Shown one piece after another: positions 26,539 through 41,120 of a stretch of 64,000 bases of DNA. The translations under genes and the position numbers were made by a program. Under the pieces are notes generated by a model, which had not been told where the DNA came from, ran no database searches, and saw only the letters and a list, made by a program, of their open reading frames with translations. The DNA comes from JADLGL01 sp963667605 (GTDB lineage: Bacteria > Pseudomonadota > Alphaproteobacteria > Rhizobiales > Kaistiaceae), in assembly GCA_963667605.2 (NCBI GenBank), contig CAXXUZ010000003.1, positions 1 through 64,000 on the forward strand, written 5' to 3'. Numbering within the stretch: the first letter of the stretch is position 1; every line of letters starts with the position of its first letter.

Positions 26539-27776
26539 CTCAACCGGTCGATGCAACACAAGCGTTGAATCTCTCTGCCGGTGTTTCAAACCCCAAGGTT
26601 TTGCGTGGCCGTTCGTTGAGCTGACGCGCCACTTTGTTCAGATGAGCCTGCGAGTATACCGACACGTCGGTGCCTTTGGGGAAGTACTGTCTGAGCAGGC
26701 CATTAGTGTTCTCATTGGAACCCCGTTGCCACGGGCTTTGCGGATCACAGAAGTAGACATCGATGTCGGTCGCCAGGCTGAACCGGCGATGGTCCGCGAG
26801 TTCCTTGCCCCGGTCCCAGGTCAGGGACTTGTAGAGCTCGGTCGGCAGCTTCCTCGCCTGCCTGATGAGCGCGGATACCACTGTCAGGGTTTCCTTGTTG
26901 GCAACCTTTACCAACATCACGTAACGCGTTTGACGTTCGACCAGGGTCGCGATGTAGCTGTTCTTCGATCCCGACAACAGATCACCTTCCCAGTGACCCG
27001 GCACCGCCCGATCTTCGACCGAGGCCGGGCGCTCACGGATCGACACCATGTCCGTGATTTGACCCCGGCCAACGCCTTTCCGGCGCGCCTCTTTCGAGCG
27101 TCGGATCGTACGCTTCGATCGAAGATGCTGAAGCAGCTCCTTCTTAAGCACACCGCGGGCTTGAACAAACAAACTGCGATAGATCGTCTCGTGAGACACC
27201 TGATAAGACCCAGCTCCTGGATGCGCTCGCTTGAGCCATCCGGCGATCTGCTCCGGTGACCAGTTCAACCCGAGCTTCATCGCCACCACCCGCCGCATCC
27301 CCGAACTCAGTGCCAGCTTACATCGCTTCGGGCGTCGCGCTCGAGCCCAGGCCATGTCATCGGCAAGCGCGGCACGATACTGATCATAACCGCCATTGCG
27401 GCGAACTTCCCGGCTCACCGTCGAGGGCGACCGGCTTAGCAACAACGCCATCGATCGGATCGAGTGCCGGGCCACGATCCCCCGTGAGATCTCCTCGCGT
27501 TCCCATAGGCTCAACGCCAGCCGCGAGCGCCGTCGTGGCGAAGGCCGGATCCCGCCGTGCGGCGATAGTTGGAAATAAATCGACGACGACAATCGCCTTC
27601 AACGACTTGCCAGCGGTCCCAAACACCCGACCAATCGACTTCAACGACTCCCCGCGTTGCCAGCGGTCCCAAAGCTCCGTCTTCTCTGCCGAACTGAACC
27701 CTCGACCATTTCTTCGCGTCATCTGCATACACTCCATCTCTTCGTTCAAGATAAAGTGTTGCGTCGACCCATTGAG
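26539..27776 (-). mobile_element. IS30-family insertion sequence, 1.24 kb
   Basis: Terminal inverted repeats of 21 bases enclose the transposase: CTCAACCGGTCGATGCAACAC at 26539-26559, and its imperfect inverse GTGTTGCGTCGACCCATTGAG at 27756-27776 (18 of 21 positions pair). The left repeat contains the transposase stop codon. No obvious target duplication was seen at the edges. Confidence 0.8.
26540..27728 (-). pseudogene. IS30-family transposase with broken N-terminus
   Basis: The catalytic frame (27592 to 26540, 350 residues) has HTH and DDE parts: RSMALLLSRSPSTVSREVRRNGGY, PGHWEGDLLSGSKNSYIATLVERQTRYVMLVKV, LTWDRGKELADH and PWQRGSNENTNGLLRQYFPKGTD. The expected N-terminus MQMTRRNGRGFSSAEKTELWDRWQRGESLKSIGRVFG starts at ATG 27728 in another frame. 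The two are separated by an imperfect duplication of about 34-42 bases (27590-27623 and 27632-27673) that throws the frame. Without the first HTH the protein is probably inactive, unless a frameshift or internal start is used. Confidence 0.8.
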
Positions 27777-27843
27777 ACCGCCAAACAAATGGGACTGTTG
27801 AGCGTGTTTCATAAGGGATGATCTGGCTCATCTTTGTTTGATG

Positions 27844-28770
27844 TTAAGCCGCTTGGCGTTGATGGTTCAAGCGGCGGTTTTGGGTGGTCAGTTTTTTGAT
27901 CTTTTTTCTCTTTTTGATGATGGCGGTGTGGCGTCCAAAGCAGGCGTCGGCTGGAGTTACGTTGCCGATGCTCTCGTGGTAGCGTTGGTTGTTGTAGTGA
28001 TCGACGAAGGCGCTGATCTGGTTTTCGAGATCGCCGGGTAGATGATAATTGTCAAGCAGGATCCGGTTCTTCAGCGTTTGATGCCAGCGCTCGATCTTGC
28101 CCTGGGTTTGCGGGTGATACGGTGCGCCCCGAACGTGATCCATACCGTGGTCCTCGAGCCATTCAGCCAGAGCGCCGGAGATATAGGACGAGCCGTTGTC
28201 GCTGAGCAGCCTCGGCTTGTGGACGACATTGGCGCGATTGCAGGCCTCCGTCGTCGCCGCCGGGTAGGCCGCAACGAAGCAGGCATCGCTGTGGGGAAGT
28301 GTCATGACGAAAAAATGCGACCGATACTTGACGCCGGCGATGATCGCATCCGCCTCGCCAAAGTCCGCTTGAGCATGGCCCGGAGGATGTGACAACGGCA
28401 CAAACATCTCACGCCGACGAAGGCGCCGTTCCCGAACGTAATCCTTCACGATGGTCTCTTTGCCCGTGAAGCCATGTTCGTCGCGAAGGCGCTCGAATAT
28501 ACGCTTCGCCGTGTGGTGCTGCTTACGGTGAACCGGTCGGTCCTCCTCCAGAATACGGTCGATGATATCCGTGAAGGGGGCCAGTTTCGGGCGTTTCGGT
28601 GGCTGGCGTCGCCGATATCCCGGCGGTTCCGAATGCCGCAGCATCTTCCTCACCGTCTCGCGCGCAATGCCAAACCGACTTGCCGCCTCTCGCTGGCTCA
28701 GACCATCAACATGGCAGGCCAGCCGAACGCGCAGATATAGGTCCACGGTGTACATCCTCCCGCCTTCCAT
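27844..28770 (-). CDS. chimeric transposase: IS21 IstA N-half fused to IS3-family C-half
   Basis: 308 residues. Residues 1-175 are IstA-like: MYTVDLYLRVRLACHVDGLSQREAASRFGIARETVRKML, then TAKRIFERLRDEHGFTG, and the first catalytic Asp in PPGHAQADFGEAD (D136). From about residue 178 the sequence becomes the end of an IS3-family transposase: HKPRLLSDNGSSYISGALAEWLED (D191), then YHPQTQGKIERWHQTLKNR (E227), VDHYNNQRYHESIGNVTPADACFG and the basic tail KIKKLTTQNRRLNHQRQAA. Both families use an RNase H-like DDE core, and the fusion keeps D, D and E with 35 residues between the last two. The IstA C-terminus and istB are missing. Whether the protein is active is unknown. Confidence 0.8.
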   Translation of the reverse strand: MEGGRMYTVDLYLRVRLACHVDGLSQREAASRFGIARETVRKMLRHSEPPGYRRRQPPKRPKLAPFTDIIDRILEEDRPVHRKQHHTAKRIFERLRDEHGFTGKETIVKDYVRERRLRRREMFVPLSHPPGHAQADFGEADAIIAGVKYRSHFFVMTLPHSDACFVAAYPAATTEACNRANVVHKPRLLSDNGSSYISGALAEWLEDHGMDHVRGAPYHPQTQGKIERWHQTLKNRILLDNYHLPGDLENQISAFVDHYNNQRYHESIGNVTPADACFGRHTAIIKKRKKIKKLTTQNRRLNHQRQAA

Positions 28771-28846
28771 CTCAAAAAAGATCGAAGGCTACAGGTGGCA
28801 GAGTTTTACTCCGCCCGCGGCTGGGAAATCCCGCCGCTTCCGTGGA

Positions 28847-29731
28847 CTAATTTGTCACCGCCGTTCTCAGGAGGCTCTCGTCCAGCCGGTCCGTGATGTT
28901 GCGCCCCTTGTGCACCTGGCAGCGCTGGAGAGCCGCCGCCCGCCCGAAGGTCCGCCGGATCGCCTTCGAGAGCGCCTTGGCGCCGTCGACGATGTAGAGC
29001 CGAGGCCGTTCGGGATCGAGACCGCGCTCGATCAGGTTGTCGAGCATGGCTTGCACCGTGGCCGCGTTCTCCGTCGCGCCCTCGGCCAGGCCCAGCACGT
29101 GCTTCGCGCCGCCGGTGTCGATGCCGATCGCCGCCACCATCAGGTGATCGCCGACATGGAGCCCGTCGATCTGGAGCACCACGAGATCGAGATCGTCGTG
29201 CGGGCTCGCCAGCCAGGCCTTCAGCTTGCTTCGCGTCAACGCCACGAAACGGCGCGAGACCGCCGACTTCGAGGTTGCGTCACCCGATGCCGCCGGCAGA
29301 TCGCCGCCCGCATCGTCCGGCAGGCGCACCGCGCGGGCATACTTGCGGGTCGAGACGTTGATCACCATCAGATTCATCGCCCAGGCTTGCAAGAGTTCGG
29401 GTTCCGACAGCAGCTCCCAACTCGGCAGGCTCATCTCCCGACCCGCGAAGTCCCGCACCCGAGGGCGCTCGACCTTCACTTTGCCGCCGTGGTAGGCGAT
29501 CTCGCTCCGGGTCGTGCCCCATCGATCGCCCTTGCGCTCGCCCGAGCGGGCGTGGCGCGAACCGCACAAGGCTTCCGCGTCCGCCGACATCATCTCGTTC
29601 AAAGACTCGAGGCCCGCCAAAAGGCAGAAGCGATCGACGCTCATGCGCAGATCGTCGAAGGCCTCCGGCATCGATGGCAAGAGCCGACAGGATGGTTCCG
29701 AGGAACGGTCGTTGCGTGTAGTCTTGGTCAT
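28847..29731 (-). pseudogene. IS256-family (Mutator) transposase, C-terminally truncated
   Basis: 294 residues against about 400-430 for intact relatives. Typical parts are MPEAFDDLRMSVDRFCLLAGLESLNEMMSADAEALCG, RSEIAYHGGKVKVERPRVRDFAGREMSLPSW, VVLQIDGLHVGDHLMVAAIGIDTGGAKHVLGLAEGATENAA (first catalytic Asp) and LYIVDGAKALSKAIRRTFG...LQRCQVHKGRNITDRL (second). The frame then ends within a few residues (DESLLRTAVTN), exactly where the IS21-like end flanking the chimeric transposase begins. The last catalytic Glu domain (TNIIEN region) is lost, so it is inactive. Confidence 0.85.
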
Positions 29732-29791
29732 GGCGTCGTTCTCCTTGATGGAATCAGCACCCAGAGCCTAGCGGCTCCAGGCGGACGACGC

Positions 29792-32700
29792 CTACTTCAG
29801 CTTTTCAACAGAGCCCGGGACATCCCCTTCGCTGATGGCGGGATGACTTTCGAGGATTAGTGAGTTCAGCATTGCCCCAACGTAACTATCCTTGTCCTCA
29901 TCCTGAAAAAGGACGTGCCGTCTTTGCATCTCGCTCTTCTGCATGCCCCACTGGCGGTGCATCGTCGCGGACGGAGTGTTCGAGACGATGAAGGACTGCA
30001 AGTTCACGGTCGGATCGCCGAGGCGTTGCTCAATCTCCTTGATGGTCTCGCAAAACAGGATCTTTGGATCTTTCGGTCCGAGGTTCCGGATTCCCTTGGG
30101 GTCCACAAAGATGACCTGTTGCTGACCACCCTCGATCAACCACAAGATGAAATCCGGGTGAAAGTTGCCGGCTTCGAAGAAGCCCACGCCGCGGCCCTTG
30201 CTGAGGTTTCGTAACAGATAAAGTTCGCGGGTGTCGAAAAAGTCAGCATGCCCGTCGTGGAAAGCCTGCAAGTCCTCAACGAACTGGCGCTCACCCTTGT
30301 TCAGCGGCGCCGGGCTGATCTCGACGACCTTCGTGTCGAGACAAAGCAACGGCTGGTACAGGTGATTCGCGAACGAGATGGCTTTCATGCCTTGAAATGC
30401 CCAAGGCTTCAACTCGCCCTTTTGGATGGTGGTTTTAAGCTCCTCGAGCTTGGCGACGATGTCTTCCTGAGACTTGTCGATCAGGACGCGGTGGTAGCCC
30501 TCGTCCGGCGACTCCTGCGTACCGAGGAAGTTCGGGTCGCCGCCTTCCAGATCGCGGTACTCCATGTGAGGAAGCTCCCACTCACGCTTGCGGAAGGTGT
30601 AGTAGCGCTCGGTGTATTTTTTGAGCAGCGCAACGGCGATTTCCTCCCAGAGGCGCACCTTCTCATAGGAATTGCCAACCAGTTCTTCCGCAGGAATCTG
30701 CAAGCAATACCAACTCGAGTCGCCGAGCAAAGCCTCGATTCCCTGCCGTGAGAGATTCAGGTTGTACCAGCCGCGTTCGGCCTTGAACCGCTCCAGATTG
30801 AAGTAAAGGCGGTCGAGATCAAGGAAGGCCACATGGCGCGATGTTAGATGGGCCTCGTTCGGCGTGGCCTGGGCATCGCCGCCGACCACACCGCCAGACT
30901 TCATCGCTTGGATCTTCGGATACCAGTTGATCAGCACCGGGTTTTTTTGGAGGTAGGCCGTGCTCGGCTCACCGGTGGGGTCCGGCGGCGCGACGGTCGG
31001 GACGGGCGCGAGCTTGCGGAACGCGTCGCCGTACTCGGTGCTGACGCCGTTGATCGTTTTCTTGAGCCGGATCGTCTTGAGCTTCTGGGTGCCAAGGCCC
31101 TTGATCACTGGCAGCAGAAACTCGATGCGCTCGTCGGCGGCGGACAACCCTTCCTCGTCAAGGAAGTCCCGGAACTGCGCCATGTAGTCGGCCTGGATGC
31201 CGAAGATGCCAAGCGTTTCGAGGACGTCGATGTGTTTTGGCCGCTCGACGTCCACCGGGAGCTGCGTCTTTCCGCTACGCTTAAGGCTCAGGTTGTGGCC
31301 CTTGAGCCGCACACCGCGCCCGAAAAGTTGTATGATCTGCGCGCCCTCCCCCTTGCCCACGTTCATCAGACCCATTGTCGAGACGCGCCAACTGCTCCAG
31401 CCTTCGGTGAACTTTTTTGAGCCGATCAGCAGGTGCACCGTCGAATGCGGCCCGTTGATCTCGTGGAAGAGCGAGCCCGAGAATTCATGCTCTCCAGTGG
31501 CAAAGCCGTTCTCCTCGCACAGCTTCACCAGCTTGGCGTCGTCGCCTACGTTGATGACGCCAAAGGCATCGTTCTCGGCGCCCAGCCGCAGGGCGACCTC
31601 GCCGGTTGCTCCCTTCAAGTTCTCGATATAGAGCCGGCCGCCACCAGGGGCGTTGAAGAGTGTCGCAAGAGTCTCATCGAAAATCTGCGACGGCGAGAGT
31701 CCGCAAATATTGAGGTACTCGAAGCGCCTGGAGAACAGGTTCTTGCTCGTTGCGGTGACCAGGCCCTGATTAAGAACCTGTTCGATGCGCCGGATACTGC
31801 CGGCGCGGTCGGCCACATAGCGGTCCAAGAACTGCAAGATCTCCAAGATGTCCGTGGCGTCCTTTTTGGCGAGTGTTGCCGTCACGCGTCCGCCGACGAA
31901 GACCCACAGGGGATTCTCGATGTTGAATAGCCGGAAGGAGTTGCCTTGCTCGTGGTAAAGCCGCTGCTGCTGGAAGAAAGAGAGCAGGCAGGCCACGAGA
32001 TACAGCTCCAGGTGGTTCTGTTGCGTCCCTTGATCGAGGTTGAGGATTTGGTAGTCCTTGCCGAAGCCGTCCCCATAGAAATAGCGGTACGAGTAGTCGC
32101 ACAACGTGCTCTTGGCATACAGCTCACTGAGTTCGGGGCTGCCCTTGACCGCTTGCCCGAAAGTGGCCGAGTACTCGAAGGAAAATCCATTTTCGCACAA
32201 GGCATTGCGAAAGCGCATCCATGCGCCTTGTTCTCCTCCGCTTGCGCCGCGGTGCCCTTCATCGACAAGCACCAGATTGTTCCCCTCGAAGGCGTCGATG
32301 GCGATGGTCTTGTCCCCCATCTTGTCGCGCAGCCGAGTCACTTCGAGTATCTCGACTGCCTGCCCGCTGAACAAGCCGTGGCCATCCTTGTCGAACAACT
32401 CGGCGGCGATGCCCGCCGCTTCAAACTCTCGGAGATGCTGCTGCGAGAGCCCTTCGTTGGGAGTAAGCAGGAGAATGCGGTTCAACTCGCGCAGCCGGCC
32501 GTGCCGGGTCAAGGCGTGCCGGTACTGGAGGATGTTGGCGTGCATCAGCAAGGTCTTGCCGCTGCCGGTGGCCATCCACAAGGCGAGCTTGTTGAGCTGT
32601 GGCCAAGCCTCGACACCTTCCTCCAACGCGGCAATCCGGTCGGCCTCTGGCTTGTCCGCGTTGTAGGTGGCCACCCGTGCGTTCAGTGCCTCGAGCAGCG

Positions 32701-33075
32701 CTTCTGGATCGCGGAAGTAGCGGTCGAGATAGATCTCGCAGAAAAGAAGGCTCAGGTACTGGAAGTACTTCCAGACAATCGGCTCCTCTCTGCGGGTGAT
32801 CCGCCGTTCGTTCAGCCGCTGCGTATGCTGGACGATGTTCTGGTCGTATTCCAATAGCAGGTCGACAGGCAATTGCGTCAGGTCGAAGTGCTGTGCCGTG
32901 AGGGCGTGGTGGAAGCGGTGGATGTTGTTCTCGTCGAGCCCTTCCAACGCCTCGTCGCGTAGGTGCTCACCCAGATCCTCGAAGCGCTTTACGTTGAACA
33001 GCGATAGCAGCCACTGGTTGAGCACCAGTTTGTGGGCGAACGGCACCTTCGGCCGGTTGTTGACGCGTCGTACCA

Positions 33076-33079
<4 letters not shown>
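29792..33079 (-). CDS. type III-like restriction endonuclease/helicase subunit (Res)
   Basis: 1095 residues. Helicase motif I is WMATGSGKT (about 168-176), motif II VDEGH (about 272-276), and motif VI QLFGRGVRLKG. Near the C-terminus a PD-(D/E)xK-like nuclease site reads FHPDFILWLIEGG..VIFVDPKG (about residues 985-1005). This layout fits Res subunits that translocate and cut DNA at a distance from the methylation site. It overlaps the methyltransferase gene by four bases (33076-33079), so the two form one operon on -. The frame is intact, unlike several neighbours. The family differs in detail from classical EcoP1-type Res, so it may be a less studied relative of type III. Confidence 0.82.
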
Positions 33080-36333
<3,254 letters not shown>

Positions 36334-36440
36334 TTGATTGTCGTCTGCTGTCGTTGGTTGATGTCGCCCACCACTACGCGACCGTCTGCGGATGGTAAAG
36401 AGTGTCTTTGTCTCGGTCCGTAGCGCCGAGCGCGAGGCTG

Positions 36441-39400
36441 TTACATTCCCATGCTTCGTCCCTGGGATCTCTTGTGGGTTTGGCGCTCTTCTTCCTCGGC
36501 CGTTTCGCGCTTTTTAGAATGGCGCTCAACATAGTCGTTGAATTCCTTTTGTGCCGCCTTGCGTTCTTCCCCCGTTGCGTTGTACGCGGCTGACTGAAGC
36601 CGGCTGAACTCGCGGGCGAGAAGTAGACTCCCTTTGCGCCCGGCGCTGGCGTTCCTCGTGCGTCTCCTGCGGTGCGGATTGTTCGCTTTGGCGCTCCCGT
36701 TCAGCGGCCTCCGATATCTCTCTGTCGTCCCTGGCGATCAGCCTGCCGATATCGGTGAGCGCCCAGCGCATGTGCTCCAGGCCGAGCGGGATGCCGTCGA
36801 GATGAGAGGCGTAGGTATCATGGCCGTCCATGATACGCTGGCCGGTCTCGGCCAGCCTGTCGATGCCCTCCCGCCACCTGTCATAGCCGGTGAGACCGGT
36901 CAACGGTTTTTTTAAATCGATCGCGACGGTTTCCAGCACCTCGCTGCGATATTCCAGCCGGTCCTTGACCGCCGCGAGATAATCCTCGATTTCACGGCGG
37001 GTTTCGGTCCCTTCGTCGAGTTGGGCGAGCACGTTCCCGAGCGACCGGCGTGGACGGTCTTCAAGGGCCGGGTTTCCGGTCAACGCTTCCATGCGCGTGC
37101 GGAGTTGTTCGTAGCCGTCCACATACATGGCATGAACACCGGCCCGTTCCGCGGCCGCGAGGTGACGGCTCCAGTCCTGCCGCAACGCCGAATAGGTATC
37201 CCACGCGATATCCTCTTTTGTGGGTATAGGCGGTTTCTTCACTGGCGGCGCCACCGCCGGAGGATCTCCGGCCAAGTCCCGTTCGACTGGCATGGCAATC
37301 GTTTCAATCGGGGGCGCGGCCTGCGCCGGGGTATGCAGCCTTCCATCGTCCGGCCCGGCAGGCTGGATGCGCTCGGCCGGAATGGTGGCTGCCGCTTCAA
37401 CGACCCCATCCTGTATTGGCTGCGCGGCCTGGCGCATCTCCGGTTTAAGCCTTTGTTGTTCCGCTTCCTTCTTGATCCGATGCACGAGCCGCATCGTGGC
37501 CGCGCGCCGGTGGCGGCGCGCGCGGGCATGGAGTTCTTCGAAGGCGTGGAGGTCCTTGCGCCCGATGCCGCCGCGCTCGGCCAACAGGGGGGCGAAGTCA
37601 TCCGGCCGGGCGCGAAAGGCCGCGGCCTGTTTAAGCAGTACCGCGTGACGGGTGAGCGTCTCCCGGAAAGCCCCGCCGAGAGCCACCGGGTCGCCCTCGG
37701 CGCGAGTCCGTTCGCGGAGATCCTCATACGCCGCCAGAACTTGCCTGTGGCCGTTGACGAATGAAGTGACCGCCTGGGCATGACGCCAGCCGAAGGCGGT
37801 TCGCCGGATATCCCGCGCGATGCGGGCCAGCGCGTTGTCGTTCGCGGCCGCCCGTACCTTGCCCGTCTCGCCCTGTGTTTCGCCGGGGGATCGGCTTTTG
37901 GCCTCCCGGGCATTCTCCCGGCGGTCTTGCCATATGCCATCGGCCATGTAGTCGAGCGCCGCCTCCTTGGGTTGCGACCGCGACCAGCGTTCGGCCAGCC
38001 AGGCCCTGATCTCGGTGTCCGTCACCGCAACTTCCCGGTCGTTGTCCGCTCGCCTGTCGGCGATATCGAGAGCGAGCGGCGCCCGGTTGACGTAGATGTC
38101 GAGCCCCTCGCGATGGCGCGTCGCGGCGGGATAGATCGTCTCACGCGCGGGCCTCGCATCGGCCAGCAGGAACGTGCGGTCCACGGTCAACCCCTGGGCG
38201 GAGGTGATGGTGAGGGCATAGCCGTGATCGAGGCGGAGATTGCCGTACCAGTCGCGGATCTCGTCGTGGCGGAACGAGACGGCCCGCCCATCTTCGGTGC
38301 GCGCCGATATCAGGACACTCGGCTCCGTTCCGGCCTCAGCCCTCTCAACCTTGAAGTCGTCCACCGTGACCACGGTGCCGTTGAACAGTTGCTTCTCCCA
38401 GTGGGTGGCGCCGATGCGCAGCCGATCGCCGCGTGCGATCTCCAGCGGCGACGCCGTCCGGTCGTCTTCCGTGCCCCGGCTGACGGTCACCGTCACCCGG
38501 TCCGCATCAGCCCGTTCTGCATCCGGCAGCGCGGCGAACCGGCGTTCCCGCATCAGATGAGACAGTGCCCGCACCTCGGCCCGTGTGCGCGCCAGCACGA
38601 CGCTGGATTTGTCTGGGTTCGCCCGCTGGTAGCGGTCCCAGTCGTCGACCAGACCGGTCAGCGTCTTTTCTTCGTCATACCCGATATGGAACCGCCCACG
38701 CAGATGATGGGCTGCAATGGCCGATGCCGCGTCGCCATCACGCAGCGCCTCCGACGCGGCAACCTGCCACGGCGTAAACCTGGGTTTATCCTCCATTGCT
38801 TCGTAGTCGCCAAGAATGCGTCTGCGTTCTTGCTCTCCCATCAGTCCCGCGCGGAACCGCGCTGCCTCCGGCGTCTCGCCATGGACATGGACCAGGATAT
38901 CCTCGATATCCGCCTTCTGACGCCGAATGCGGTCCACCCGGACACTGCCAACGGCATCACGGATCAACCTGAGCCCCGGTCCAGCCTCAACGGGTTGCTG
39001 TTGTTGGGTGTCGCCCGCGAATACGATCTTCGCTCCGTGGCGTTCGGAGAGCTGGAGAATATGATGCGCCTGGCGGGTCGACAGCATCCCCGCCTCATCG
39101 ACGATAATGGTGGTATCCTTGTTAATCCCGATGCCGCCTCGCGCGGCAAGGCGCAGCAGTTTGTCGACGCAGAACGGCCGCGCGTCGACGTCGTTGCCAA
39201 GCGCCACCGCCGTGCGCCAGGCCACCGCGGTGGCGATAATGCTCTGTCCGTGTTCGCGGTAGAGATCGGCGATGGGCCGCAATGTCGTGGTCTTGCCCGA
39301 GCCCGCCGCTCCTTCGATGATCGCCACACGTCCGCCGGATGACGTCACTGCCCGGATCGCCGCGATCTGCTCTTCGCTCAGCGGATAACCCGCCTCAAGG

Positions 39401-40714
39401 AGCCCCGACACCTTTGCCTCGATGGCATGCGCGGACAGGGAATGTCCCGTACCGGCGGCCATACCTGCCGCCATATCCCTGACTTCCTGCTCCATCTGCA
39501 GGTTGTGACGGGTCGAATAGAGCCTCGTGTGCGCCATGTCGGCCCGGCCCTCGGCCGAACGCGGCGGGCGGGTCAGGCGCACCACCTCGGGGCTCAGCAG
39601 GACACGTTCGACGCTGGTTGCCACCGCGTCGTGGCCCAGCAAGCCGGCGGTGGCGTTGCCGACCCGCTCGACAATGTCAGGCAGGCGGAAGACCGCTTCC
39701 TCGCGCGTGAGACGGTACGGAAGGTCTTCCAGCACCGCCGTCAGAGCGCGTATCTGCTCTTGGGTAATCTCTTCCGCCTTGTCCAGAAGCGAGGCGATCA
39801 GCGCCTCGCGTTCGATAAAGCCCGTCCGCCTCGCCGCGCCAGCGCCGGTGGCGGATCTCCGGGTCGTTGTCCGGCGACTTGCCGGCCCGCGTGATCTTGT
39901 TCGCTGCTGCTGCACGCGGCGCGTTGCCCTCGACCGTAAAGCCCATCTCCCGGGCCGCTTCGATAATCGCCGCCCGGCGCTTCGACCAGTGTCCGGTCAA
40001 GCCTTCCGGTATCCCCGCGATCCGCGTGAACTCTCCGTCCTTGCCGTACTGTTCCATGCGGATGCCGAGGCGTTCTTGCAGGCTCCACGCCAATGTATTG
40101 CGGTAGACAGCCCCCGCCGCCTTCATCCAGCTATAGACCGGGTGCTGGTGAAGCGCCCGGTACTTGCCGTCCCGGTGGGTCCGGGCGGCATTGAAGATCA
40201 CGCAATGAGTATGCAGCTGGGGATCGTTATCCCGGCTGGTTCCATGCTGGAACATCGCGGCGGATATATCGGCGGGCAGCACCTCGATCTCGCCGTCCCG
40301 GTTGCGGATGCGGGTATAGGCGCAATGGCGCAGCACCGTCTCTTCCAGCGCTACGCGCGCCGCATCGTTATGCGCTCGCTCTATCTCCGAACGCAGCTCG
40401 GGATCGGCAACGGCCCACAAGGCGGAGACACTCTTGTCAGCGCTGAAGGTCAGGTCGAGACCCGCCGATCGGCGCTCGCTGCCGGCGTTCTGGGTCAGCT
40501 TGCCTCCGGTGTTCGGTGCGAAGCCGTTGTACAGCCGATGGAAGTCGCTGCTGTCGACCTTGCCGCCGTCGGCAAGACCGAACAGGCCCTTCGGGTTGAA
40601 CCAGACGCCGTCGGGTTCCTCACCCGCCGTGTAGTACTCGTTGGGATGTCGAAAAGAGCGCTGGCTCTCAAGGTAATACGCCGCCGATGCGGCCTGGGCC
40701 AGAGTGGCTACCAT
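36441..40714 (-). pseudogene. MobF (TrwC/TraA-like) relaxase-helicase, two frame breaks
   Basis: The relaxase nicks oriT and unwinds DNA for transfer. The N-terminus from ATG 40714 (MVATLAQAASAAYYLESQRSFRHPNEYY) holds tandem tyrosines and the metal-binding site DPQLHTHCVIFN. Near 39825 one base is off and the coding continues in the next frame with GFIEREALIASLLDKAEEI. The RecD-like helicase follows: Walker A EGAAGSGKTTTLRPI, motif II IIVDEAGML and VFAGDTQQQQPVEAG. Near 36625 the frame shifts again; the better C-terminus is LLLAREFSRLQSAAYNATGEERKAAQKEFNDYVE...RSMGM, ending at 36441. Repaired, it has about 1420 residues. If the breaks are real, the element cannot start its own transfer. Confidence 0.85.
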
Positions 40715-41120
40715 GACGAGTTTTCCGCCACGGCATGGCCGGCGGCGAGGATTCTAACGGCAGTGTACATCTGAACTCTGTTTGTTTTCATGTACATGAT
40801 TGCAGATCAGTTGGTTCCTCGATGTTCCAACCGGGTTACCGTAACGACTACATGAACTTAGTAATCGCAGCATTGAGCACCAGAACTTCATAAAACATCG
40901 CACCAAATGGTGCAGAGGTGTGAGAAGTCTTATACTCTCTCTGATGTTTCCGCGAGAGGATATAGACTGCATGATCGGAGATCAAGGGGAATTTGGCCCT
41001 GCCTTGGAACGGGGCGGCACACTTGAAATGGCCGTTCGAATGGCGGAATTGACCGGCTGTCGGGCCAATGGCAGAATCCGGGCCTGATCGTGGATTCTGG
41101 AAACAGCGGGGAGATGGACG
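40715..41120. other. palindrome-rich divergent gap, candidate oriT and relaxase operator
   Basis: 406 bases between the divergent relaxase and accessory genes. It contains TGTACAT at 40764-40770 inverted to ATGTACA at 40790-40796, the latter inside a perfect 12-base palindrome TCATGTACATGA (40788-40799). Further structures are GTTGG..CCAAC and GTTACCGTAAC just downstream (within 40808-40847) and a perfect hairpin GCACCAAATGGTGC at 40900-40913. Such a set next to a MobF relaxase start is what an oriT with accessory-protein sites looks like. No known nic sequence was recognised, so its role is inferred. Confidence 0.45.
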
